From a virus, in IMG/VR virus record IMGVR_UViG_3300042525_000250, positions 1 through 53,048 of that record: a DNA stretch of 53,048 nt. One strand, 5' to 3'. Position numbers and translations under genes: made by a program. Shown here one piece after another: positions 36,718-46,204 of this stretch; the stretch's first letter is position 1, and each line of letters begins with the position of its first letter. The notes under the pieces were generated by a model. That model ran no database searches. It saw only the letters and a list, made by a program, of their open reading frames with translations, and was not told the DNA's origin.

Positions 36718-38322
36718 TTATTTTCCTCCTTTCATCGCGTTATACACCGCTAAGTCACCGATACCACCACTCTTAGCTTTAGGCTCTTTAATGACACCGC
36801 CTTTCTTTTTAAATGCTTGATACGCACCCACACCCGTAGCAGCTAACCCAGCCACTTGAGACAGAGGGCTTGGTGAAGGGGTATACCCTGTCATACTACC
36901 AGTTTGTACACCGTTAAGTACGTTACCAATATTACCCATGATTTCCCAAGGATATTTCTGTTGATAGTCGTTGTAACTAATAGCATTATTAATAGCTTGT
37001 TGACCAAGCGCTTGCTGCTGCGCACCAAATTGGTTTTGTAGTCCAGCAATAGATTGTTGTTGTGCTAACTGCTGATTACCGATACTAGCTAGTTGTTGCC
37101 CTGCTGTACCTGCCATACCATACCCAGACTGTGCTGCACCGACACCTGACAGACCAACACCCGCACCTTGCATCGCTTGTGCTTGTCCAGATAACCCAGT
37201 TTGAGCGCCAGATAGACCATACTGCCCTGCGCCTGTAGCCGTAGTGACGCCTTGAAGTCCTGTTTGGGCACCTTGAATACCTGTGTTGTACCCTTGAAGA
37301 CCAAGCTGTGAGCCCTGCAAAATATTACCTTGGGCTGTATCGTAGGCTGATTTATAGCCTTGACCGATGAGGTTTGCTTGCGCTAATTGATTAGACTGGT
37401 CGTTAAGGTTATTTTGCACCATCTGACGACTACCGCCATACGCCCCAGCTTGCGCTGCTTGTGAATTAGATTTCTGGTTAGCGATAGCATTCTGTTGGTC
37501 CATCAACGCAAGTTGAGGTTTCAGTGACGCTTCCAGATAAGGGTTCATGTAGGCGTTAACTGTCCCTGCATTAGTAGCTTTATTCTCGTAAGACTGACCA
37601 ATCCCTGCTCCAGCCGCGCCCATCACAGCACCAAGACCGCCGTAGTTCTGTGCACTATTACCTAGAATATTCGCATTCTGAGCCGCTGTATCAGCCGCCG
37701 CATTCCCTAATTGCGCCGAGTTAAGACCCGCTTGGTATCCTGCACCACCATAGTCAAGGGCAGACGTTGCTGTATTAAGTCCCCCTGTCGCAGCGATATT
37801 AGATAAATCAGCCGCTGTTTGATTTTGCTCAGGTAGACCCATTTGAGCCGCAGCAGAGTAAGACATATTCTGCAAAGCTGTTGCCGGCGCTACCATTCTG
37901 TTAGGGTCAAACTCCCCAGCATCATTTAGCATATACTCAGAAGGCTGGTAAGCGGTAATGCCTGTAGGATTAATTTTAGCAGACCCAAAACCGCCAGAAG
38001 AGTCTAAAATACCTAGACTTTTAAGGTCTGCTGTGGTTACGTTACCGCCAGACCCATACCCTTTCACTTCACCGCCATTTGCATAATTAGATGTTTGAGG
38101 TTTCCAATCTTCTGCCATTTTAGGCGCAGGTTTTCCAGGATTGTCCGCAGAGGTAAACCCTTGTTTCATCATAGAATTTAAAAGCACTTCATAATAAGGT
38201 TTTAACTCAGTTGGAATATTACGCTGTTGCACAGTTGTGTTCTGACCGCCCCCGCTTCCGCCACCATAGAATGTCGGTACGATATAGGTTGTGAAATACT
38301 TTTTAAAACTTTTAATAATCAT
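36718..38322 (-). CDS. Gly/Gln/Ala-rich internal virion protein
   Basis: 534 residues. N-terminus basic-hydrophobic (MIIKSFKKYFTTYIVPTFYGGGSGGG). Residues about 340-400 show a seven-residue repeat of the type LxGxxTG (LQGYNTG, IQGAQTG, LSGAQTG, LSGQAQA). The rest is low-complexity Gln/Ala/Asn/Gly. A glycine every few residues at fixed spacing suggests a tightly packed helical or fibrous core. It overlaps the acyltransferase-like gene by ATGA. A role as an ejected channel protein is inferred from the neighbours. Confidence 0.72.
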   Translation of the reverse strand: MIIKSFKKYFTTYIVPTFYGGGSGGGQNTTVQQRNIPTELKPYYEVLLNSMMKQGFTSADNPGKPAPKMAEDWKPQTSNYANGGEVKGYGSGGNVTTADLKSLGILDSSGGFGSAKINPTGITAYQPSEYMLNDAGEFDPNRMVAPATALQNMSYSAAAQMGLPEQNQTAADLSNIAATGGLNTATSALDYGGAGYQAGLNSAQLGNAAADTAAQNANILGNSAQNYGGLGAVMGAAGAGIGQSYENKATNAGTVNAYMNPYLEASLKPQLALMDQQNAIANQKSNSQAAQAGAYGGSRQMVQNNLNDQSNQLAQANLIGQGYKSAYDTAQGNILQGSQLGLQGYNTGIQGAQTGLQGVTTATGAGQYGLSGAQTGLSGQAQAMQGAGVGLSGVGAAQSGYGMAGTAGQQLASIGNQQLAQQQSIAGLQNQFGAQQQALGQQAINNAISYNDYQQKYPWEIMGNIGNVLNGVQTGSMTGYTPSPSPLSQVAGLAATGVGAYQAFKKKGGVIKEPKAKSGGIGDLAVYNAMKGGK

Positions 38323-38747
38323 ATTGATACTTCCAGTAAGGTACTGCGGGGTTGAAAGTCAAAGCGTCTCCAGAGTCTTATGATAGCAGGTCTTCCATAA
38401 CCTTGAATCATCGTAGCCCCCCGTGCTTTAAATAAATTTTTTAATTGGCTAAAACTATCTTGGGTAGCAATCAACCTACCGCCTACCGCTGTGATAAACG
38501 CAACTCGATGCAGTGGGTAGTTAATATACGAGATAGTTGCAGCGCCTCTCATTACGTTATGCTCATCTACTGCCACAAAAAGCTCCCAATTACCGTTAAC
38601 AAGATAGCTTAGTACATGGTCGTCATTATACGTCATGTTAGGTGAATTCTCACCACTCCCTTCCTGCAAACCAGCCACAATATGCGGCCTCGCTAAAGGC
38701 CACGTCTGTTGAATAAACTCAGTAGGTACTGCGTGCAGGGTTATCAT
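38319..38747 (-). CDS. GNAT-like / gp13-like virion protein
   Basis: 142 residues, close to T7 gp13 in length and place (first small gene before the internal virion proteins). Layout resembles a GNAT acyltransferase: WELFVAVDEHNVMRGAATISY (strands and hairpin), AFITAVGG, then a helix QLKNLFKARGATMIQGYGR and RFDFQPRS. The acetyl-CoA loop (Q/RxxGxG/A) is not evident, so enzymatic activity is doubtful. Both ends overlap neighbours by ATGA. Confidence 0.7.
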   Translation of the reverse strand: MITLHAVPTEFIQQTWPLARPHIVAGLQEGSGENSPNMTYNDDHVLSYLVNGNWELFVAVDEHNVMRGAATISYINYPLHRVAFITAVGGRLIATQDSFSQLKNLFKARGATMIQGYGRPAIIRLWRRFDFQPRSTLLEVSI

Positions 38748-41149
38748 GTTAATGTAAAGGTTTGTGGGGTGCCCTGTGGGGCAGCGGGTACTATAGGCGC
38801 AGGTTTGTTTTGTAGAGCGGCTATACCTGATTGTCCTGCCGCTGCATAGGTTGGGTTAGCGGCAAGTGCTGCATAATATTGTTCAGCGGTTATTCCAGGC
38901 GTGTTTTGTAGCTTCTGTAAATCAACTACTTGTTGAGCGCTAGTAAAAGGCACAGAGGCTGCTTGAGCCTGCTGATTTAAATTAGGAACAATTCCTGTAC
39001 CATAAGCACTAGACGCATCGGTGTTTAAGTTACTTTTAGAAACTACTGAAGGGTCTACAACCCCTGCTACGCCTGAACCTAGTGTCACAGACTGAGGTTG
39101 ATTTGGTGACGTCAACGTAAATTGCTGAGGTTGATTTGGTGACGTCAACGTAAATTGCTGAGGTGTACCTAGTGCTTTTCTCGCCTGCTCAGCCGAACTA
39201 TCTATTGTTACAGGTTGAGGTGTACCTAGTGCTTTTCTCGCCTGCTCAGCCGAACTATCTATTGTTACAGGTTGAGGTGCCCCTAACGGTTGTTGAGTGA
39301 TAGGCGTAGTTACAGGTGCATTTTGTTGAGCGTTTAATGCAGCTAAACCAGACTGCCCAGCAGCTTGTAAATCAGGATAAGCTGTACTATTTGCAAGTTT
39401 TGTATAGTATTCTACTGGCGTTTTTGATGAAGTCTGCGCCTCTTGTAAGTAGGTAGATTTAGCAACTTCGGGCGCAACTGCTGGTAAAGACTTATAAGAC
39501 TCTAATGCTGCTTTACCTGTCGATGCCAAGTCAGAGTATAACGTATTGTTTGCAAGCTTTGTGTAATAGTCAACAGGTGTGTTTGATGAGTTTTGTAAAT
39601 CCTGCACCCATTTCATTTTCCCAGCAGCTAGTTTCTCCGCAGCCAGTTTCTCCGCAGCTAGTTTCTCCGCAGCCAGTTTCTCCGCAGCTAGTTTCTCCGC
39701 AGCCAGTTTCTCCGCAGCCAGTTTACCTGCACTTGTATCCGTAACAATAGGCTCACCTGCTTTAGGCACTACAGGAAGTGTTGTGTTCGTTGTATCAGGC
39801 GCACCTGGTTTAGTTGCTTTCCCTGCTGAGTTAGTAATACTAGGCTGATATATTTTTGATAATGCAGGGGATAAGCTTGTTATTGCATTAGGGTCGTAAG
39901 GCTGACCAGCAGTATTAGCTAATTTTAATAAGTCTTTAGACGTGGGGTTGTTTTCAAACGGTTTTTTGATATTGGTTAAATCAGGCGTTTCAGGCATAGT
40001 TAGCTGATTTGTATAACCCGCCGCGTAAGGATTTTTATACCCTGATAACATCCCGTTTAAGATGTTTGAATAAGGTGATGTAGAGTTAGCAACTAATTTA
40101 CCAGAAGCATCTAATGACGGTGCGCGGTAAACCCCTTTATTAGGGTTGTAAGATTGTGTAAACTCAGTCATTTTATCAGGTTCTATCTCTCCCCCAGTAT
40201 AAGCAAAGTTACCGTTAGCATCTTTAAAACTCCCTTTAGGGAGTAACCCTGTAATCCCATCAGTAGGTGTAGTTGTAGTAGAGGTTTTAGCCCAATCGCC
40301 TGTGGTCGCATCTTTAGTTAACTTAGCTACGTTTGAGTTGTATGAATCTACTAATTTACTAGGGTCATTTAATAAAGCATTGGCGGCTGTTCTATACGTC
40401 AAAGACCCTGTTTTGTTAACTAAGTCTCCATTAGTAGTAGTGATAACCTTATCTACATAAGACTGAATTTTATCGTTAAAAGCTAACTTAGTATCTTCTC
40501 CTCCAGCTATAACTTGTTTAAAGTCGTCTGATGTAAATAAAGGTTTCCCTGATGAGTTTTTTAACCCACCGTACCGAGCTTCTAATGTTGCCGCAGTATC
40601 TTCAGGTTTAACTGCATAGTCGCCCACCGCATTAATATATTGAGTACGTATTGCATCTGGGTCAAATTGGTTAGTAGCTGAACCACTCATAATAGCTTTA
40701 GCTGACGCTGTTTTTTCTGCGCCTGTTAAATTATCACCTAATGATGCCGCGATGCTTTCACCTTGCAACTGCCTAGCTTGTTGTATTTGAGTTAATACCG
40801 GCTGTTCTTTTGCATTAAGACTAGTATCCCCTAAACTACCTTCCCTAACAGCATTCTTAAACGCAACTAAGTTATACGGTTTTTTAGTAACTGGGTTTAT
40901 TAAGTCAGGGTTATAAGATTGCGCCCATGTTCCAGCTGCGTTCAATAAAGCAGTGGCGTCTACAGATTTGTTTGCCAAGGCACTCTTGTACATGGCATAC
41001 ATGTAGTCGGCTTTTTTGTTATATGTAGGCTCGGTTTTTTCCCAGGTAGTTATCCACTTGGTTACCGAAGCTGTAGGTACCCCTGCAAGTAATAAATCAT
41101 TTATAAACTTATTGTCATACTTATTTAATGTGTATGTTTTTGCGGCCAT
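38744..41149 (-). CDS. Structural protein with KLAAE and other tandem repeats
   Basis: 801 residues, start ATG 41149. N-terminal domain TLNKYDNKFINDLLLAGVPTASVTKW and a central Asn/Thr/Gly-rich part. Residues about 475-508 are KLAAE units, from seven 15-bp repeats. Near residues 508-600 are two copies of a (YYTKLANxT) segment. Near 625-660 are doubled TIDSSAEQARKALG and FTLTSPNQPQ segments, from 57-bp and 33-bp DNA repeats. The YY.L..N-type peptides also recur at the C-terminus (YYAALAANPTYA). Probably an extended virion protein; family not recognised. Confidence 0.75.
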   Translation of the reverse strand: MAAKTYTLNKYDNKFINDLLLAGVPTASVTKWITTWEKTEPTYNKKADYMYAMYKSALANKSVDATALLNAAGTWAQSYNPDLINPVTKKPYNLVAFKNAVREGSLGDTSLNAKEQPVLTQIQQARQLQGESIAASLGDNLTGAEKTASAKAIMSGSATNQFDPDAIRTQYINAVGDYAVKPEDTAATLEARYGGLKNSSGKPLFTSDDFKQVIAGGEDTKLAFNDKIQSYVDKVITTTNGDLVNKTGSLTYRTAANALLNDPSKLVDSYNSNVAKLTKDATTGDWAKTSTTTTPTDGITGLLPKGSFKDANGNFAYTGGEIEPDKMTEFTQSYNPNKGVYRAPSLDASGKLVANSTSPYSNILNGMLSGYKNPYAAGYTNQLTMPETPDLTNIKKPFENNPTSKDLLKLANTAGQPYDPNAITSLSPALSKIYQPSITNSAGKATKPGAPDTTNTTLPVVPKAGEPIVTDTSAGKLAAEKLAAEKLAAEKLAAEKLAAEKLAAEKLAAGKMKWVQDLQNSSNTPVDYYTKLANNTLYSDLASTGKAALESYKSLPAVAPEVAKSTYLQEAQTSSKTPVEYYTKLANSTAYPDLQAAGQSGLAALNAQQNAPVTTPITQQPLGAPQPVTIDSSAEQARKALGTPQPVTIDSSAEQARKALGTPQQFTLTSPNQPQQFTLTSPNQPQSVTLGSGVAGVVDPSVVSKSNLNTDASSAYGTGIVPNLNQQAQAASVPFTSAQQVVDLQKLQNTPGITAEQYYAALAANPTYAAAGQSGIAALQNKPAPIVPAAPQGTPQTFTLT
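39161..39274. repeat. 57-bp tandem duplication
   Basis: Two copies starting at 39161 and 39218, beginning AGGTGTACCTAGTGCTTTTC, nearly identical. Just upstream, a 33-bp unit containing TGATTTGGTGACGTCAACG is also doubled (about 39096-39161). All are in frame. Confidence 0.85.
39624..39728. repeat. 15-bp tandem repeat, seven units (KLAAE codons)
   Basis: Units of GCAGCYAGTTTCTCC at 39624, 39639, 39654, 39669, 39684 and 39699, with a variant at 39714. The variable Y alternates T, C, T, C, T, C, then C, so the true duplicated unit is a 30-bp dimer. It encodes KLAAEKLAAE on the minus strand. Confidence 0.92.
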
Positions 41150-41158
41150 GTCTATCTC

Positions 41159-42655
41159 CTATGCTGGTAAGTGTTTATAGGCTCTAGGGTTGTCTGAGAA
41201 CTTGCCCTTACCAGTTGTTTTTTTACGGTCCGATTGAATACGGTCCATCATTTGATATAAGCGTTTAGCCCCCGCATCAGTTGAGCCATTACCTAATTCA
41301 GAAACAATACGTGCAGGCACTACGAACTCACCCTCAGCCAATCGAGCAGGTTGCTTACCACCAATAGAAGCAGGGATATCGTCAGAAACGCCATCGCCAG
41401 GACCTTTAAGCAATCGTCCGCCATCAGAATACCCTCCTAAATCAGAGATACCACCGTGTGCCATCAGTTGCACAGAGTCACCCATATAACCTTGATTGTT
41501 TGTCACTTCGTTGCGGTTAGGGATATCAAGCGTTCCAGGACTTTGCATTTGTGGTGTTTGGTCGTAGTTATCTAAATCGGTAATCCCGCCTGCTGCAAAC
41601 TGAGGTCCATAAGGCTTATATACGTTAGGGTTCCACTTATAGTTACTACGAATACCTTTTTGTTCTGGAGGTGAGAAGTCAGGTGTCATAGCAGAATCGA
41701 GTGCCATACCTGAACCCATACTAAGTGCAGCCGGAACAAGCACATCATGTTTAGCAGCAAAGTTACCGATACTGCCTAACGTACCTCCAGACCCAGCCAT
41801 AGAAGCAAGACCTGCACCCGCAGCACCGCCTACAGCACCAGTAAGCGCACCTTTACCCATAGCCTCACCAACATCTTGACCTTGTGCGCCAGCAACTAAA
41901 CCGTTAATACCTGCATTCATAACACCGCCTTGCAGTGCTCCACCAGCCATTTTAAGACCTGTGTTACCGACTATATTCCCTTGGTTATTTGTTAAATCAG
42001 CGAGAAAGCGAGTTCCCATATTGGCATCTGTGTAAGCTGAAGCATTGGCTATTTGGTCTGGGGTTGCAGTGGCTCCAATAAAATCAGGACTTCCAGGTTG
42101 AGGAGGAAGTGTTCCAGGACTAATCATAGCAGACTGAGGGTTTAACGCATTAACAGCTGCTTGGTTACCTGATGCACCTAGACTACCAATACCTCCACTA
42201 CTGGCACCGCCAGCAGCCCCTCCAGTACCGCCAGCAAGAAGTCCAGAACCTCCACTCAACCCTGCAAACCCTGCTCCACCAGTACCCCCGCCAATAGCTC
42301 CTCCACCAGTACCCCCGCCAATAGCTCCCGTAGTAGCACTACTAAAAACAGGCGTAATGGCAGATGTTGCGGCAGCGTTCCCTGCTGCCCCTAATGTTCC
42401 GGTGGCAGAGCCTGATAAAGCTCCAGTAGTCGCCCCAGTAGTCCCACCAGCAGCGGCTCCGCCACCAGCCCCAGCAGCGGCTCCGCCAGCTCCTCCAAAT
42501 ACAGCACCGCCAATACCCCCGCCAGCACCACCCATAGCACCGCCGATAGCCATAGACTTTAATATGTCTCCAGCATCTCCACCGTTAAGTCCAGCAGAAA
42601 CACCCCCAGCAGTAGCACCAACACCGGCGCCAACCATAACCGCAATCCAACTCAT
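41159..42655 (-). CDS. Gly/Ala-rich tail-associated protein
   Basis: 498 residues. The first two thirds is very Gly/Ala/Thr-rich (GGAGGGIGGAVFGGAGGAAAG-like). The C-terminal 90 residues hold a module common in phage late proteins: DDIPASIGGKQPARLAEGEF, VVPARIVSELGNGST, AKRLYQMMDRI. That module is often found in tail or internal virion proteins. A 27-bp direct repeat (two copies, about 42262-42322) lies in the Gly part. Overlaps the cupin-like gene by ATGA. Late transcript. Confidence 0.75.
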   Translation of the reverse strand: MSWIAVMVGAGVGATAGGVSAGLNGGDAGDILKSMAIGGAMGGAGGGIGGAVFGGAGGAAAGAGGGAAAGGTTGATTGALSGSATGTLGAAGNAAATSAITPVFSSATTGAIGGGTGGGAIGGGTGGAGFAGLSGGSGLLAGGTGGAAGGASSGGIGSLGASGNQAAVNALNPQSAMISPGTLPPQPGSPDFIGATATPDQIANASAYTDANMGTRFLADLTNNQGNIVGNTGLKMAGGALQGGVMNAGINGLVAGAQGQDVGEAMGKGALTGAVGGAAGAGLASMAGSGGTLGSIGNFAAKHDVLVPAALSMGSGMALDSAMTPDFSPPEQKGIRSNYKWNPNVYKPYGPQFAAGGITDLDNYDQTPQMQSPGTLDIPNRNEVTNNQGYMGDSVQLMAHGGISDLGGYSDGGRLLKGPGDGVSDDIPASIGGKQPARLAEGEFVVPARIVSELGNGSTDAGAKRLYQMMDRIQSDRKKTTGKGKFSDNPRAYKHLPA

Positions 42656-43080
42656 AATATTTCCCCAAGTAACTGTTGTGTTTTCTGTTCATACTCGTCA
42701 AAAGTATTAGAAACAAGCTCGTCTTCAAGCTCTTCCATAGATGTTTTGTCTGAACGATGAACTGTAATAAATGTGCAATCTGTTTCAGCGTAGCCTAGGC
42801 GTTTAATACCCGGCTTATCGACTGTGATGTAAGGTGCGGTAACGACTGTAGACGTTTCACCGTTTGTGATGCGAAGTGTACCCTGAGCTAGAATACCAAT
42901 GCTTTCGTGATTGTGAATCTTACCTGTAAGTAAACAACCTTTAGGTATAAAAAGAGACCGACAATAAACACCGCTCAGATGATAATGCTGTGCGGGAGAC
43001 TCTACCTGTGGCATAGCCTTCATAAGGGCTTCTAATTCTAAGATTTTTGGCATATTGCCAAGGGTTGCTAAATCGCTCAC
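42652..43080 (-). CDS. Cupin-like virion protein
   Basis: 142 residues. RSLFIPKGCLLTGKIHNHES, then GILAQGTLRITNGE, TAPYITVDKPGIKRLGYAET and FITVHRSD form the strand order of a cupin barrel, with histidines in GKIHNHES that could bind metal. Phages with this kind of late block carry such proteins beside the tail genes; function unknown. Start ATG at 43080. It ends ATGA-overlapped with the Gly-rich gene. Confidence 0.72.
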   Translation of the reverse strand: MSDLATLGNMPKILELEALMKAMPQVESPAQHYHLSGVYCRSLFIPKGCLLTGKIHNHESIGILAQGTLRITNGETSTVVTAPYITVDKPGIKRLGYAETDCTFITVHRSDKTSMEELEDELVSNTFDEYEQKTQQLLGEIL

Positions 43081-43107
43081 GATACCTCCAAAGTTTAGCT
43101 AATAATA

Positions 43108-43737
43108 TCATGAGTATAGTGCTGAAACAAACGTAGCGGTAAGGATGACAGGAGGTATCGCAGGGGAGAATGAATTAGCTGCTTCTGCTTTTATTATAAC
43201 GTTCACATGGTCAGCTGCCCAGTAAAGCTCAAAGTAATCCCCAGCATTCATTGGAAGTACAAAATTCCATGCAGCTACCATCTCAGAGCTACTAGACCCC
43301 GTTAGTTGAAGCTTAGTATTAGAGTCAGGAATATCTACCCCATTTACTCTAGGCCACACCCACGCAGACATCGTACTGCCAGCCGTCTTAGCCAGCTGCG
43401 CAGAGAATTGAAAGTTATAATATCCCGCTACATCTGTTACGATGTGAGAAGTCGTTGTTCCAATAGCAACTTGGTTTGATACGGCTGTATTGTTAAACGG
43501 TATGGCGTAAGCTGTATTTATAACAGGTATCGTCTGCTGCGTAGTCAAATAAAAACTACCAACAGGAAATTTAAAAGCAGCTCCCCCTGCAATACTCAGC
43601 AGGGATTGGAACGTGTTATCAAGTTGATTGAAGTATAAGCGCAGTACGTTGTTTAATTGGTCAAGGTAGTTACGGCTATATTGCACCTCAGCAAAAGGTA
43701 AACTTGGTGCTTTAGGGGTTTGGACTGTATTACTCAT
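43108..43737 (-). CDS. C1q/TNF-like tail or receptor-binding protein
   Basis: 209 residues. N-terminal helix with LDQLNNVLRLYFNQLDNTFQSLL (trimerising), then a jelly-roll-like strand domain: YNFQFSAQLAKTAGS, AWVWPRVNGVDIP, AAWNFVLPMNAGDYFELYW. This is the look of C1q-like head domains of phage fibres. A trimeric host-binding tip is likely. It is ATGA-coupled to the 700-residue gene upstream. Confidence 0.7.
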   Translation of the reverse strand: MSNTVQTPKAPSLPFAEVQYSRNYLDQLNNVLRLYFNQLDNTFQSLLSIAGGAAFKFPVGSFYLTTQQTIPVINTAYAIPFNNTAVSNQVAIGTTTSHIVTDVAGYYNFQFSAQLAKTAGSTMSAWVWPRVNGVDIPDSNTKLQLTGSSSSEMVAAWNFVLPMNAGDYFELYWAADHVNVIIKAEAANSFSPAIPPVILTATFVSALYS

Positions 43738-45836
43738 CCTCTTTGCCCGTCTTGCTTAATTTCGAGTCGCATAGCACCCAACTGCCACATAGACCCTAAC
43801 TGATTGTTATATACTTTAAAAGAAAACTGTCTACCGCGTACACGAATAAATACTTGTCCTGTAAACTTCTCAATAGGCACAGTCGCTGTGCGCGTTACCG
43901 CCGCTTCATTTGTTCCGCCAACAGACGCTGGGTCTGTATACCCACTCCCTGCGTTCATCAAAGGGATGATAGAAAGTGTTGCTGTTGGGTTCTCTGTTGT
44001 AGAACCCCTAAACGTCATATCAGGCAGGATTCTGCGAATAAACACAAAGTTGTGCCCGTCATCAATATCAGTTTCAGAGCTTGTAATGTAAGACTCAATA
44101 GCCGTGGGCGTAATACCCTCATTATTATCAAGGCCGTTTTCGTGGTTAACTAAGTTATTAACATACGTTGCAGCAAGAGGATATTCTAAAATCCCAGAGT
44201 CAAGCCAAGCGGTACGACCCATTGTGCCGTAGTACCATATATCTTCAGCGTAATTATAGATTGCGTATTTGTCCACCACCGTACTATCTACAGAACAGTA
44301 GAACCACCAGACTTCGTTAAACCCTTCATTAGTACTGGCAAAGACTTGTTCTGATTGTTGTATGTTGAAGTCATTGAATATATATTCCCGCAGGTCGCAA
44401 TTTTGTGTTTGCACACGACCATCGTATTTATAAAATTTATCTCGCCCCATCCAGTACACAACACCTGACGCAAGAGCAGCTGCATTCTCACCTACAATAG
44501 AGATATTGTCACCCATAAGCTGCGCATTCCAAACCAGCGGGTAACCTAAATACTGCATAGAGTAGAGCGTTGAGTCAGTCCAAACTAGAATCTCTTGGCG
44601 TGTTTGAAGCGCAGTAATAATCTGAGACCCGCGAGTTAGTGTCAATGACCCTGCTTGATTAGTAGTAGAGGGTGTCCAGTCAGCGGCATTCTCTTGGTCA
44701 GACCAGCGTACTAGCAGTGGGTTTTGAGTAGACACACCGTAGTCATTACAACCAAAAGCAAATACAAAACGGAAAGTATCTGATACGGTAATATAGTTCT
44801 GAATAGTGGGGACACTTGCTGCACCATTAATAGTAGTTAAATTGACTGCACGGTTGGAAATATACTGTGTACCTGACTGTGACCCTGAAGTATTAATTAG
44901 AGTCCCTACAGAGTCAGTTATATTAAACACGCCCGCAACATAATTTTTTATATAGTAAGTCGTACCTGTAGTAAGTCCTGTAGGTAATGTACCTGATGTT
45001 TCAAAGACTATCGGTGCGCCTTCAGCGTAGAGGTTAGTAGCCGTAACTTGAGCCGGAGACGCTATTGTAATAGTAGCGGTAGTGCTTACAAGACCTCTAT
45101 CTGCATAGTAGTAATACATCGCACCCGTGCGAGGCCCGAAGACTAAATCTTGACCGTAGTTACTCTGTGACCATAAGCGAAGCGAGTCAGATGAAGACTG
45201 ACCACTACCCCAAGAACCACTACCCCAAGCCCCTGCACCCCAACCACTAGTAGGCGTTTGATAAGCTGGACCTACTGATATCTGATAAACAGCACGAACT
45301 GTACCACCGTTCCCAGTATCTGAACTGTTCGCCGCGTACCCTACATTAATTGTATAAGAGTTAGCAGACACGTAGGTGATTTGATACTCGCGGTTAAGCA
45401 GAGAGGCTGTAATAGTCCCGCCAAGTCCTGTTGCTCCGTTATAGGTAACATAATCTCCGTTAGCACAACCATGCCCTGCATGAGTTACGGTAATAATCGC
45501 CGAGCCAGTAGAGGCCGTAAAAGGGTTAGTTAAGGTGTTTGCTGTACGTATAGGCGTGATGTCGTAGTAGCTACCGCCACGAGAGATATAAAACTTGGAG
45601 TTAGTTCCAACTCCTATAAGCGTCACTTGTCCTAGTGTTTCCCATGCCCATAGTGAACGGCATACCCCTAAGTAAGTAGAGGATGATATCTTATTCCAAC
45701 CGCCTATCTTTTGAGGTGAGCCTTGACGAAAACGAACCTTGTCGCAATCATACCATCCGCCTTCTGTGTAATAGCGGGTATTCTCTCGGTTAACTCCCGA
45801 CTTAAATACAAGTTTTTTAAGGCCTATTGATGGCAT
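43734..45836 (-). CDS. Phage stabilisation / tail nozzle protein
   Basis: 700 residues. The N-terminus (GLKKLVFKSGVNRENTRYYT, then GGWYDCDKVRFRQGSPQKIG) is the opening of a wide group of podo-like phage proteins that includes P22 gp10-type packaged-DNA stabilisation and T7 gp12-type tail tube proteins. The remainder is beta-rich, with VRWSDQENAADWTP and a C-terminal FTGQVFIRVRGRQFSFKVYN. It plugs or forms the tail tip. The gene stands 13 nt after the endolysin stop. Confidence 0.85.
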   Translation of the reverse strand: MPSIGLKKLVFKSGVNRENTRYYTEGGWYDCDKVRFRQGSPQKIGGWNKISSSTYLGVCRSLWAWETLGQVTLIGVGTNSKFYISRGGSYYDITPIRTANTLTNPFTASTGSAIITVTHAGHGCANGDYVTYNGATGLGGTITASLLNREYQITYVSANSYTINVGYAANSSDTGNGGTVRAVYQISVGPAYQTPTSGWGAGAWGSGSWGSGQSSSDSLRLWSQSNYGQDLVFGPRTGAMYYYYADRGLVSTTATITIASPAQVTATNLYAEGAPIVFETSGTLPTGLTTGTTYYIKNYVAGVFNITDSVGTLINTSGSQSGTQYISNRAVNLTTINGAASVPTIQNYITVSDTFRFVFAFGCNDYGVSTQNPLLVRWSDQENAADWTPSTTNQAGSLTLTRGSQIITALQTRQEILVWTDSTLYSMQYLGYPLVWNAQLMGDNISIVGENAAALASGVVYWMGRDKFYKYDGRVQTQNCDLREYIFNDFNIQQSEQVFASTNEGFNEVWWFYCSVDSTVVDKYAIYNYAEDIWYYGTMGRTAWLDSGILEYPLAATYVNNLVNHENGLDNNEGITPTAIESYITSSETDIDDGHNFVFIRRILPDMTFRGSTTENPTATLSIIPLMNAGSGYTDPASVGGTNEAAVTRTATVPIEKFTGQVFIRVRGRQFSFKVYNNQLGSMWQLGAMRLEIKQDGQRG

Positions 45837-45849
45837 AATTTAATCCTGT

Positions 45850-46203
45850 TTATCCGTTCCAACGTGCGATTTTACCATCACGTACATCAATATGGGTAAA
45901 AGATTTGTAACGCCCAAGACCTCGGCAATCACTGTCAAAATGTTTCATGAGATAGTTTTGCACTTCGCGTGGTTCGATGTCTTTTACTTTAATGTCGGCT
46001 GCATTACCTAAGACGTGTTGACTATTCTTTGCACCACCCACTTTCGTGTTGTGTGCTTTGCATCTTCTACCGCTCATAATAGTAATAGGTTTACCAAAAG
46101 ACTCACGGATGCGATTAAGTAGCTCTATGAGCTTAGGGTTAACGTCTTTTTCACCGCACCCGCAGTGACACTCAAATTCTTCTGGTTTAAAATATGCGCT
46201 CAT
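45850..46203 (-). CDS. Endolysin, M15 peptidase
   Basis: 117 residues from ATG 46203 (AAGG about 8 nt upstream); an in-frame start at 46233 overlaps the holin gene and is less likely. SQHVLGNAAD holds His63 and Asp70, and THIDV holds His104, the three zinc ligands of VanX/D-Ala-D-Ala peptidases (L-Ala-D-Glu/D-Ala cleavage). FHCHCGCGEKD at the start is typical of small phage M15 enzymes. It acts on peptidoglycan after the holin opens the membrane. It stands 1 nt after the holin stop. Confidence 0.93.
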   Translation of the reverse strand: MSAYFKPEEFECHCGCGEKDVNPKLIELLNRIRESFGKPITIMSGRRCKAHNTKVGGAKNSQHVLGNAADIKVKDIEPREVQNYLMKHFDSDCRGLGRYKSFTHIDVRDGKIARWNG

Positions 46204-46204
46204 A

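Noticed and set aside
42262-42322. Short direct repeat in the Gly-rich gene as a mobile-element footprint
   Set aside because: It is an in-frame repeat of Gly codons within a low-complexity region.
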